This document shows positions 7,555 to 13,691 of a stretch of 13,691 bases of DNA, piece by piece. The notes below the pieces were generated by a model, which was not told the DNA's origin, searched no databases, and saw nothing but the letters and a program-made list of their open reading frames with translations. Source of the stretch: Stercoripulliclostridium_A sp045535235 (lineage in GTDB: Bacteria; Bacillota; Clostridia; Christensenellales; DTU072). Where the stretch lies: positions 1-13,691 of the forward strand of contig JAZSLG010000081.1 of assembly GCA_045535235.1 (NCBI GenBank). Direction: 5' to 3'. The position numbers and the translations under genes are program-made. The number at the start of each line of letters is the position of its first letter. Position 1 is the stretch's first letter.

Positions 7555-7959
7555 ATGGTAACAAATATTTACTCAGTAATGCAAAAGATTGATGGTAACA
7601 TTAATATAGGTAACATTATAGCTTCAATTATTGATGCCGTTACAATTTATTTTTCTTATATTGGTGAAGGTTTATGGTGGGTTTTTTTGCTTATTGGGGC
7701 ATTTTTAGCTTTACATATGACACTTAGTGAAGCTGATATTAAAGGAGCTTTAAGTGGGCTGGGTATAATCTTATGTCTAATCCTTGTGGTTGACTTAATA
7801 ATTGGTCTTATTAGCCTATCTTTATTAGGAACTGTTACGCAAGGATTTATTATAATAGGAGCTTTTTTGACGAGTTTTTTAATACTTGCTTTAATTGTTT
7901 CCTTAATTTTGTTAATTATCTCTTTTGTTTTCCGAGGATTATTGAAAATAAGAAGATAA
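7555..7959 (+). CDS. M50-like membrane metalloprotease, 3' part after the frameshift
   Basis: The homologous frame starts right after the A7 run, at about 7458, with KNIYHVIGNFFIGVAPIICI, and runs to 7959. The first ATG in this frame is 7555 and has no ribosome binding site, so independent translation is unlikely. The fragment supplies GNFFIGVAP, which sits where M50 proteins have their second conserved motif, then three or four hydrophobic helices and a basic tail (KIRR). It ends 18 nt before the shared terminator, so it is the last gene of the operon. Confidence 0.7.
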   Translation: MVTNIYSVMQKIDGNINIGNIIASIIDAVTIYFSYIGEGLWWVFLLIGAFLALHMTLSEADIKGALSGLGIILCLILVVDLIIGLISLSLLGTVTQGFIIIGAFLTSFLILALIVSLILLIISFVFRGLLKIRR

Positions 7960-7977
7960 AATTGTTTGCTATATAAT

Positions 7978-8009
7978 AAGAAAAACAGGCTAAACTACCT
8001 GTTTTTCTT
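7978..8009. terminator. Bidirectional terminator between the operon and tRNA-Leu
   Basis: A perfect 12-bp inverted repeat (7978-7989 with 7998-8009) has an 8-nt loop. Its A-rich left arm and T-rich right arm supply a U tract in both directions. It ends the lipoprotein operon on the plus strand and the convergent tRNA-Leu on the minus strand. Confidence 0.85.
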
Positions 8010-8013
8010 GTAA

Positions 8014-8100
8014 TGGTGCGGTCGACAAGACTTGAACTTGCATGAATTTTACTTCATAAGAGCCTGAATCTTACGCGTCTGCCAATTCCGCCACGACCGC
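8014..8100 (-). tRNA. tRNA-Leu (anticodon CAG)
   Basis: An 87-nt class II tRNA read on the minus strand. The acceptor is GCGGTCG/CGACCGC with discriminator A and encoded CCA. The anticodon stem is TAAGA/TCTTA around loop TTCAGGC, giving anticodon CAG for CUG codons. The long variable arm (TGAA/TTCA) is typical of leucine tRNA, and the T arm is GCAAG-TTCAAGT-CTTGT with one G-T pair. Confidence 0.96.
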
Positions 8101-8110
8101 GTGCTAATTA

Positions 8111-8139
8111 ATTTTATATCGCGTTAGGGAGTTTGTCAA
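8111..8139 (-). promoter_or_regulatory. Promoter of tRNA-Leu
   Basis: On the minus strand TTGACA (8139-8134) and TAAAAT (8116-8111) are 17 nt apart, placing transcription start close to the tRNA 5' end at 8100. A GC-rich CGCG lies in the spacer. Confidence 0.8.
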
Positions 8140-8155
8140 GTTGATTTGATGCTTA

Positions 8156-8233
8156 TTATCTTTTTGCTTGTTTAACGTTTTTAATTATTAATTTGATGAT
8201 ATAAGATATTGTTAATCCTAAAATTAATAGCAT
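8156..8233 (-). CDS. Possible small membrane peptide (25 aa)
   Basis: A 25-codon ORF starts with ATG at 8233 and ends in tandem TAA stops (8156-8158 and 8153-8155). AGGA lies 7 nt upstream of the ATG, a good ribosome binding site. The peptide has about 17 mainly hydrophobic residues (MLLILGLTISYIIKL...) and a basic tail ending KQAKR, the layout of a single-span membrane peptide. TATAAT occurs 26 nt upstream on the same strand, but I see no good -35. It lies between the gtrA terminator and the tRNA-Leu promoter. There is no homology I recognise, and a chance ORF in AT-rich spacer is possible. Confidence 0.35.
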   Translation of the reverse strand: MLLILGLTISYIIKLIIKNVKQAKR

Positions 8234-8281
8234 TATTATTTCCTATACTCATTAATATTATTATAAAATTGATTTTGTTAT

Positions 8282-8318
8282 AAAAAAAGAGGGTATATTG
8301 TTTTGATATACCCCCTTT
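8282..8318 (-). terminator. Intrinsic terminator of the GtrA-family gene
   Basis: Bases 8306-8318 pair with 8286-8298 (13 positions, one A-C mismatch) around a short loop. On the minus strand the stem is followed by a T run (8288-8282). It lies 16 nt after the stop codon of the gene. Confidence 0.8.
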
Positions 8319-8334
8319 ACTTTTATCGTGAGAA

Positions 8335-8910
8335 TTAATCTTCTTTGTTTTCCGTTTCGGTAACGTTTTCTTCTTGTAATTCGTTAGTAGCTTCTTGTAT
8401 AATACCTGCTTTTTTTAGTTCTTCATTTTCCTTTTGTCCAAGCTTATTGGTGTTCATTGAGTTTTTGAAAACGAAATAGGTGCAATACAAATATTCGGTT
8501 ACCATATTAATTAGCATGGTAGGTGCGAGTACTAGGTATTCATTCCAACCGCAAAGGTCTTCCAAAGCCCAACTCCAAAGTGCAGATAGGGGAGTAAATA
8601 CCAAGTAGAATGCAGCAACTTTAAGCATAGCTATTGGTATATTGCTTGCGGATTTAAAAGTGAACTTACGGTTAAACGTAAAGTTCCATAGCACTGATAG
8701 TACAACGGATATAATATAGGACCATACGTACTCTAATTTTGCTACTTCAAATAGTAAAGTACAAGAAACAAATTGTATTATACCGGCGGAAGCTGAGAAT
8801 AATACGAATTTAACTATTCTTATTATTTCATTTTTGCGTTTTAGCTTTTGTTGCGCGGGCGTTAAAACTTCTTGTTCGTTGTTCTTTTCGTTTTTGATTT
8901 CCTCGGACAT
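8335..8910 (-). CDS. GtrA-family membrane protein
   Basis: 191 residues. Four membrane segments are visible at about 32-54, 60-78, 93-115 and 125-147. The signature NFTFNRKFTF (76-85) after the second helix is the hallmark of the GtrA family (PF04138), small proteins linked to moving lipid-linked sugars across the membrane for polysaccharide or lipid glycosylation. Both ends are longer than in a minimal GtrA: a charged N-terminus of about 30 residues and an acidic, Glu/Asn-rich tail from about 155. GGGAG about 8 nt before the ATG supports the start. It is divergent from galU, which makes UDP-glucose, a fitting but unproven functional link. The exact transported substrate cannot be inferred. 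Confidence 0.92.
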   Translation of the reverse strand: MSEEIKNEKNNEQEVLTPAQQKLKRKNEIIRIVKFVLFSASAGIIQFVSCTLLFEVAKLEYVWSYIISVVLSVLWNFTFNRKFTFKSASNIPIAMLKVAAFYLVFTPLSALWSWALEDLCGWNEYLVLAPTMLINMVTEYLYCTYFVFKNSMNTNKLGQKENEELKKAGIIQEATNELQEENVTETENKED

Positions 8911-8945
8911 TTTTAATCTCCCTTCAAGTTATCTACTGTATATTA

Positions 8946-8974
8946 ATTATAGAACAGATATATGAAAAAGTAAA
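8946..8974 (-). promoter_or_regulatory. Promoter of the GtrA-family gene
   Basis: On the minus strand TTTACT (8974-8969) and a perfect TATAAT (8951-8946) are 17 nt apart. This predicts a start near 8939 and a leader of about 29 nt. Confidence 0.6.
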
Positions 8975-8998
8975 TATTAAATCTTATAAAGTTGCATA

Positions 8999-9027
8999 TT
9001 GATTTTTTGTTAATCCTATTATATAAT
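8999..9027 (+). promoter_or_regulatory. Promoter of the galU-clpC-hpf cluster
   Basis: TTGATT (8999-9004) and perfect TATAAT (9022-9027) are 17 nt apart. The start near 9034 leaves a very short leader before AAGGTAGG and the galU ATG. No CIRCE inverted repeat or CtsR heptad repeat is visible here, so the downstream clpC lacks the usual heat-shock operator signs. Confidence 0.75.
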
Positions 9028-9047
9028 ATAAATACAAGGTAGGCATT

Positions 9048-9908
9048 ATGAAAAAAATAACCAAAGCAATCATTCCGGCAGCAGGATACGGTACTAGATT
9101 TTTACCAATAACTAAAGCAGTGCCAAAAGAAATGTTGCCTATACTCGATAGACCTAGCATCGATTTCGTTATCGAAGAGTGTCTAGCTAGCGGTATTACC
9201 GATATATGTATCGTTATTTCACGTGGTAAAGAAGCGATACTTAATTATCTTGACGTGAATACCGAGTTGGAGTCCGCCTTAATTAAAGCTGAAAAACGCG
9301 ATAAATTAGCTGTTATAAACAAATTCAAAGACGTAAAATTTACTTTTGTACTTCAACCCGAAATGCGTGGTACGGCAAAAGCTATTGAGCTTTGTAAAAA
9401 TTTTGTTGGAAACGATCCGGTTGCAGTTCTTTTCCCCGACGACGTAATACATAATCCTGAGTTTCCCGTTACTGCACAACTTATTAAAGCATATGAAACA
9501 ACCGGGGCCACTATAGTAGGTTGTCAAAATTTATCTCCCGAAGAAGCCATTCATTACGGAGTAATGCAAGTTAGGGAACAAAAGGGAAAATACGTCCTTA
9601 TTGATGGATTCCAAGAAAAACCATCGATTGACAAATTATCGTCAACCATAACTTCTCTTGGAAGATTTATTTTAACTCCAGAAATATTTGATTATTTAGG
9701 AAAGACTAAACCAGTTAAGAATGGGGAAATATATTTACCGTCTTCCATTGACCTTCTTGCGAAAGACGTTCCCGTTTATGCCTATCTATTCGATGGCATT
9801 CGTTACGATTTGGGAAGCAAGTTTGGTTTTCTAAAAGCTAATATTGAGTTTGCGTTACGCGATCCTGCTTTAAGAGAACAATTAATTAAATTTATCAAAG
9901 GAAACTAA
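9048..9908 (+). CDS. galU: UTP--glucose-1-phosphate uridylyltransferase
   Basis: 286 residues, normal for bacterial GalU. It makes UDP-glucose from UTP and glucose-1-phosphate in the cytoplasm, feeding glycolipid, teichoic acid and polysaccharide synthesis. The nucleotide-binding signature AAGYGTRFLPITKAVPKEM is at residues 11-29. Other family elements are SIDFVIEE, FVLQPEMRGTAKAIE, AVLFPDDVI, GFQEKP, GRFILTPEIF and the C-terminal YDLGSKFGFLKANIEFA. AAGGTAGG (9036-9043) precedes the ATG. It is the first gene of the plus-strand cluster, 4 nt before clpC. The related RmlA family is excluded by the GalU-type motif with KAVPKEM. Confidence 0.97.
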   Translation: MKKITKAIIPAAGYGTRFLPITKAVPKEMLPILDRPSIDFVIEECLASGITDICIVISRGKEAILNYLDVNTELESALIKAEKRDKLAVINKFKDVKFTFVLQPEMRGTAKAIELCKNFVGNDPVAVLFPDDVIHNPEFPVTAQLIKAYETTGATIVGCQNLSPEEAIHYGVMQVREQKGKYVLIDGFQEKPSIDKLSSTITSLGRFILTPEIFDYLGKTKPVKNGEIYLPSSIDLLAKDVPVYAYLFDGIRYDLGSKFGFLKANIEFALRDPALREQLIKFIKGN

Positions 9909-9912
9909 AAAA

Positions 9913-12507
9913 ATGAGTCAATATAGATATACCAGCGACGTAAGTAAAGTGCTAGAAAAAGCACAAGAATTTGCGGTACGACTTAATAATACGATTGGTA
10001 CCGAACATATTCTTGCCGCATTGATGACGGTAGAGGATACTTACGCATTTGAAATACTTAATAGATATAAAGTTGATAGAGATAGAGTATACCGTGCCCT
10101 AAACGAATATAAAGCCAAAAATCTTAATGATATTTTGATCCAAGGTCAAGTTGCTCGTGCTAAAACTCACGCACAGACTACCGCTAACAGATACGGTTAC
10201 GATTTGTTTGATACTCATCATTTATTACTTGGTTTGCTAGTGGATAAAAGTTGTGCTGCTGCAAAAATTTTAGCAGAATACGGCATCAGTTCTAATGAGA
10301 TTAAATCCATTTTGGATACTTTTAACGACAAAGGTTTGGATAAAAACGTTATTGTTGACGATGAGAACGACGTATTTAATTTCTTGGACATTTTTAACGA
10401 AATATTTGGACCCGGTTTTAATACTAAAAAGGGTAATCAACCCATGGGGATTAAAATTAATCTTTCGACAGATGGAAAAGAAGCCGATGAATTGTTAAAT
10501 ATGCTCAACGTTCAAAAGCCAAATAAACCCAAAAAGCCAAAAGAGAAAAAAGAAGACGGTATTAGCGATGAGCTAAAGGCTTTCGGTGTGGATATGACTG
10601 ATAACGCTCGAAAAGGCAAATACGACCCCGTTATTGGTAGAGAAAAGGAAATTGAGCAGGTTTTGCGAGTGCTTTCTCGTCGCACTAAGAATAACCCTTT
10701 AATTATTGGTGAACCGGGCGTTGGTAAAACGGCAATTGTTGAGGGATTGGCGCAAGCAATAGTAGAGGGCAAAGTACCAAATATTATTAAAGATAAGCGC
10801 ATTTTTGCTCTTGACGTTGGTTCGCTGGTTGCAGGTACAAAGTTCCGCGGTGAGTTTGAAGAAAGATTTAAGAACATGCTAAAGGAACTTGAAGACGATA
10901 AGACCATTTTATTCATTGACGAAATGCATATGATTATGTCTGTGGGCGATAACGATGGTGGTGCAACTATTGCAAATCTTCTTAAGCCTTTACTCGCTCG
11001 TGGTGATATTCCTACTATTGGTGCAACTACGATTGATGAATATCGCAAGCACATTGAAAAAGACTCTGCGTTGGAACGTCGATTTAAGCCCATAATGGTT
11101 GACCCACCATCGGTTGAAGATACTATTTTAATCCTCAAAGGAATAAGAGATAAATATCAAACTCACCATAAGGTACAAATTACAGACGAAGCACTAATTG
11201 CTGCGGCTAATTTGACTGATCGCTACGTCGCAGACCGTTATTTACCCGATAAAGCGATTGATGCAATAGACGAAGCGGCATCTAAAATGCGTGTTAACGC
11301 TATGGTAACGCCCAAAGAAATAGTTGACCTTGAAAATAGGCGTAACATTCTTAACGAGAGTATTCAACAAGCGACTAAGGCAGAAGATTTCGTCAAAGCA
11401 AATTCGCTAAAAGGTGAGCGTGATAATGTCGACGCCGAAATATTAGAGTTAAAACGTAAATGGGGTAGCGATATTACTTCCGGTTTACTATCTATTGACG
11501 AGGAACAAATTGCAGAAATAGTTTCCGAATGGACTAATATTCCTATTTCTAATTTAACGGAAGAAGAAAGTGCAAAACTATTACAATTAGAGGATGAAAT
11601 TAAAAAGAGAGTTATAGGTCAAGACGAAGCTGTTAGTGCAGTTGCAAGAGCAATTAAGCGTGCTAGAGCTGGACTCAAAGACCCCAAAAAGCCCATTGGA
11701 ACGTTCATGTTTTTAGGACCTACAGGCGTTGGTAAAACCGAACTTACTAAGGCACTCGCAGAAAGTATGTTTGGTGATGAAAATATGCTTATTCGTATTG
11801 ATATGAGTGAGTATATGGAAAAAATTAACGTTTCCCGTCTAATTGGCTCAGCTCCCGGTTACGTAGGATATGACGAGGGTGGTCAACTAACGGAAAAAGT
11901 AAGGAGAAAACCTTATTCCGTTGTTCTATTTGACGAAATTGAAAAGGCTCACCCCGACGTATTTAACTTGTTGCTACAAATCCTAGACGAAGGAAGGCTT
12001 ACAGATAGTCACGGTAGGGTGGTATCATTTAAAAATACCGTTATCATTATGACTTCAAATATAGGCGCAAGGGATATTGCAAAAATGAAGCGCGTAGGTT
12101 TCGGTCAAGCGATAGAAATTTCAAATGATTACGAAACTATGAAAGAGAAACAACTTTCCGCACTAAAAGAAGCTATGAATCCCGAGTTTATTAATCGTAT
12201 TGACGATATAATAATATTCCGCAAACTTGATAAACCCTCTTTAGAAAAGATTGCGGGTATTATGATTGGAAACGTAGTAAAGATATTAAACGACAAGGGT
12301 ATCAAACTCAATTATACTAATTCCGTACTAGAATATTTGCTTGAGAAAGGAACCGATTTAGAGTACGGTGCAAGACCGCTAAAACGTGCAGTTCAAAAGA
12401 TTTTTGAAGATAAGCTTAGCGAAGAAATAATTAGCGGTCGTATTACCAATGAATCCGACGTAACCGTAGACGTGCAGGACGGTGAAATCGTATTTAATAT
12501 AAACTAA
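9913..12507 (+). CDS. clpC: ATP-dependent Clp protease ATP-binding subunit ClpC
   Basis: 864 residues, a double-ring AAA+ unfoldase that passes substrates to ClpP. The two-repeat Clp N domain covers about 1-145. The first AAA+ domain has Walker A GEPGVGKT (266-273), Walker B ILFIDE (332-337) and the ERRF arginine-finger region. A UVR-like coiled middle domain (about 472-520) separates ClpC from ClpA and from ClpB, whose middle domain is much longer. The second AAA+ domain has Walker A GPTGVGKT (602-609) and Walker B VVLFDE (about 670-675). VGF (728-730) matches the ClpP-docking tripeptide. The linker between N domain and first ring (about 145-235) is long and ends in a Lys/Pro-rich stretch, which explains the above-average length. 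It starts 4 nt after galU; AAAGGA in the galU end may serve as ribosome binding site. No ctsR, mcsA or mcsB is adjacent. Confidence 0.97.
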   Translation: MSQYRYTSDVSKVLEKAQEFAVRLNNTIGTEHILAALMTVEDTYAFEILNRYKVDRDRVYRALNEYKAKNLNDILIQGQVARAKTHAQTTANRYGYDLFDTHHLLLGLLVDKSCAAAKILAEYGISSNEIKSILDTFNDKGLDKNVIVDDENDVFNFLDIFNEIFGPGFNTKKGNQPMGIKINLSTDGKEADELLNMLNVQKPNKPKKPKEKKEDGISDELKAFGVDMTDNARKGKYDPVIGREKEIEQVLRVLSRRTKNNPLIIGEPGVGKTAIVEGLAQAIVEGKVPNIIKDKRIFALDVGSLVAGTKFRGEFEERFKNMLKELEDDKTILFIDEMHMIMSVGDNDGGATIANLLKPLLARGDIPTIGATTIDEYRKHIEKDSALERRFKPIMVDPPSVEDTILILKGIRDKYQTHHKVQITDEALIAAANLTDRYVADRYLPDKAIDAIDEAASKMRVNAMVTPKEIVDLENRRNILNESIQQATKAEDFVKANSLKGERDNVDAEILELKRKWGSDITSGLLSIDEEQIAEIVSEWTNIPISNLTEEESAKLLQLEDEIKKRVIGQDEAVSAVARAIKRARAGLKDPKKPIGTFMFLGPTGVGKTELTKALAESMFGDENMLIRIDMSEYMEKINVSRLIGSAPGYVGYDEGGQLTEKVRRKPYSVVLFDEIEKAHPDVFNLLLQILDEGRLTDSHGRVVSFKNTVIIMTSNIGARDIAKMKRVGFGQAIEISNDYETMKEKQLSALKEAMNPEFINRIDDIIIFRKLDKPSLEKIAGIMIGNVVKILNDKGIKLNYTNSVLEYLLEKGTDLEYGARPLKRAVQKIFEDKLSEEIISGRITNESDVTVDVQDGEIVFNIN

Positions 12508-12524
12508 CCAAAGGAGGTACTTCT

Positions 12525-13055
12525 ATGCGTATCGAACTAATTTCAAAAGGCTACAATGAAGGCAACCGTCTCGTTTCCATAATCGAGAAGAAACTATCCA
12601 AATTTGATAAGTATTTCTCAGAAGAGGGAACGGCAAAAATCAAACTCTCCACCGTTGGTAAGGATAAGTACACGATGGAAATTACCATCAACGTTGGTGG
12701 CGCTCTAGTAAGGTCGGAGGTTACCAGCGACAACATGTACGATAATATTGACCTTGTCGTTCCAAAATTGGAAAGACAAATCGCTAAATATCGTGATAGA
12801 ATGCTTTCCAAACAACCCAAGAAGGCTCTTCCTCTAAAACTTGACGAGGAAATTGAACCTGCCAAAGAAAAAACCGGCAAAGTTGTTAAAGTTAAAAACT
12901 TTGATATTTCTATCGTAACGGTAGACGAAGCTATTGCTGAACTTGAACTCCTAGACCATGACTTTTACGTCTTCGTTAATGCTGAAAACAACAAGGTATC
13001 CGTTGTTTACAAGCGTCACGATGGTGACTACGGTCTATTAACCCCTGAATATTAA
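12525..13055 (+). CDS. hpf: Ribosome hibernation promoting factor, long form
   Basis: 176 residues. The N-terminal S30AE/HPF domain (about 1-100; MRIELISKGYNEGNRL, VPKLERQIAKYRDRM) binds the small ribosomal subunit. After a charged linker, the C-terminal domain (about 122-176; KNFDISIVTVDEAIAEL, DHDFYVFVNAE, VYKRHDGDYGLLTP) is the one that pairs two ribosomes into 100S particles. Having both domains marks the long form found in Firmicutes. AAAGGAGGT (12510-12518) is an almost ideal ribosome binding site, so translation is probably high even though it shares a transcript with clpC 17 nt upstream. Placing it with clpC suggests joint use in stress or stationary phase (inferred). Confidence 0.97.
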   Translation: MRIELISKGYNEGNRLVSIIEKKLSKFDKYFSEEGTAKIKLSTVGKDKYTMEITINVGGALVRSEVTSDNMYDNIDLVVPKLERQIAKYRDRMLSKQPKKALPLKLDEEIEPAKEKTGKVVKVKNFDISIVTVDEAIAELELLDHDFYVFVNAENNKVSVVYKRHDGDYGLLTPEY

Positions 13056-13061
13056 TCTTAT

Positions 13062-13691
13062 ATGAAAGTAGGTATTTCAACTGCATCCTTCTTTCTTAAA
13101 GCAGAAACGGAGGATGCACTAAATATACTTAACGCCATGGGCGTTGAGGTATGTGAGATTTTTTTAACTACCTTCCGGGAATACCGGAAGGAGTTTATTG
13201 ATATGCTACTTGAACGTAAAGGGAATATTGACGTACATAGCATACATACCTTAAATTTACAGTTCGAGGGGGAGCTATTTAACGCTTCCCCCCGTACTAG
13301 GGAAGATAGTGAGTTTTTTTTCCGTCAAGCTGCGGAAGCCGGTGCAAGGTTAAATGCTAATTATTATACATTTCACGGTCCGCCAAGATTAAAAAGAACA
13401 CCATATATAATTAATTATGAATGGATGGGAAAAAGGCTTAATGAATTAAATCAAATTATGCGTGAGTATGGCGATAAATGCCAAATTGCATACGAGAACG
13501 TTCATTGGACTTTCTTTAGTAATCCCGAATTTTTTGAAAAGTTGAAGGAAACGGTTGACATTAAGGCTACTCTTGATATAAAACAAGCTATGCAATCGAA
13601 AATTCCAATTGACGATTATATTAACGTTATGGGTAAAGATTTAGTTAACGTTCATCTTTGCGATTACCATAATGATGGAAGTTTAGCTCTA
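13062..13691 (+). CDS. Sugar phosphate isomerase/epimerase, TIM barrel (partial, runs off window end)
   Basis: 210 codons are visible and the 3' end lies beyond the window. The protein opens with MKVGISTASFF and has the xylose-isomerase-like / AP-endonuclease-2-like TIM barrel pattern (PF01261): HSIHT near 59-63, YENV with probable metal ligand E145, LDIKQA with D172, and VHLCD with H198 and D201. Where many relatives have His in the LDxxH position, this one has Gln175, so metal binding may differ. The start is 6 nt after the hpf stop and has no clear ribosome binding site, so it is probably translated by coupling. The substrate cannot be told. A DNA-repair endonuclease IV is less likely because the protein lacks the usual nfo motif set in what is visible. 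Confidence 0.88.
   Translation, partial: MKVGISTASFFLKAETEDALNILNAMGVEVCEIFLTTFREYRKEFIDMLLERKGNIDVHSIHTLNLQFEGELFNASPRTREDSEFFFRQAAEAGARLNANYYTFHGPPRLKRTPYIINYEWMGKRLNELNQIMREYGDKCQIAYENVHWTFFSNPEFFEKLKETVDIKATLDIKQAMQSKIPIDDYINVMGKDLVNVHLCDYHNDGSLAL
13171..13191 (+). other. Strong hairpin inside the isomerase gene
   Basis: CCTTCCGG (13171-13178) and CCGGAAGG (13184-13191) form a perfect 8-bp GC-rich stem with a 5-nt loop. It lies about 110 nt into the coding region and has no T tract after it, so it is not a standard terminator. It uses CGG arginine codons, which are scarce elsewhere in this AT-rich window. Confidence 0.6.
13268..13291 (+). other. Second GC-rich hairpin inside the isomerase gene
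   Basis: GGGGGAGC (13268-13275) pairs with GCTTCCCC (13284-13291) through 8 bp, one of them G-T, with an 8-nt loop. It lies 77 nt after the first hairpin. A run of eight T begins at 13314, too far to make a classic terminator. Confidence 0.5.

Noticed and set aside
7371..7592. Third-frame plus-strand ORF across the M50-like frameshift
   Set aside because: The family pattern (HECSH, GYVNH, then GNFFIGVAP) lies in the other two plus-strand frames; this frame has no pattern and no ribosome binding site.
1..8100. Genomic island integrated at a tRNA gene
   Set aside because: The accessory block lies between two tRNA genes, but no integrase, transposase or direct repeat of a tRNA end was seen. 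The tRNA resemblance at the two edges is in opposite orientation and explained by the tRNAs themselves.
8911..9047. CIRCE or CtsR operator before the galU-clpC cluster
   Set aside because: Neither the CIRCE inverted repeat nor the CtsR heptad direct repeat is present in the spacer.
10512..11138. Minus-strand ORF of 208 codons inside clpC
   Set aside because: Its Ser/Pro/Leu-rich composition is the mirror of conserved ClpC codons; ClpC is unmistakable on the other strand.

Overview
The window is AT-rich DNA with strong AGGAGG-type ribosome binding sites, intrinsic terminators and sigma-A-type promoters. Together with a ClpC-type Clp ATPase that has a UVR-like middle domain, a long-form HPF, and lipoproteins carrying Listeria-Bacteroides (InlB B-repeat-like) domains, this points to a Firmicute, most likely Clostridia-like, perhaps from a gut-type environment. 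The taxonomic call is inference.

Left part (1-8100) is an accessory block between two tRNA genes: a truncated tRNA 3' end with its terminator at the left edge, and tRNA-Leu(CAG) on the minus strand at 8014-8100. A small XRE-family repressor gene on the minus strand faces away from a four-gene plus-strand operon. The 156 bp between them hold a perfect TTGACA-N17-TATAAT promoter for the operon, a candidate divergent repressor promoter with an overlapping -35, and three related near-palindromic sites with ACAA-WW-TGT cores. This looks like an autoregulated switch. The operon encodes two paralogous lipoproteins built from Listeria-Bacteroides-type beta repeats, a very large lipoprotein of about twelve fibronectin-III-like repeats, and an integral membrane M50-like metalloprotease with an HECSH motif. 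The last two genes are each split by a single-base frameshift. Adding or removing one base makes each a continuous protein (about 1049 and 263 residues), so these are either sequence errors, recent decay or slippage sites. No integrase, transposase or att duplication is visible.

Right part (8100-13691) is core-like: a GtrA-family membrane protein on the minus strand, divergent from a plus-strand run galU - clpC - hpf - sugar phosphate isomerase/epimerase (cut by the window end). Spacing is 4 to 17 nt, which suggests one transcript. GtrA and GalU both suggest cell-envelope sugar metabolism; ClpC and HPF are stress and dormancy functions. A possible 25-codon membrane peptide lies between tRNA-Leu and gtrA.

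Points worth checking are the XRE switch controlling a surface-protein plus intramembrane-protease operon, the two one-base frameshifts, the short peptide ORF, the unusual clpC neighbourhood and its long interdomain linker, and a strong preference for C-ending codons before valine (ACGT at codon junctions).
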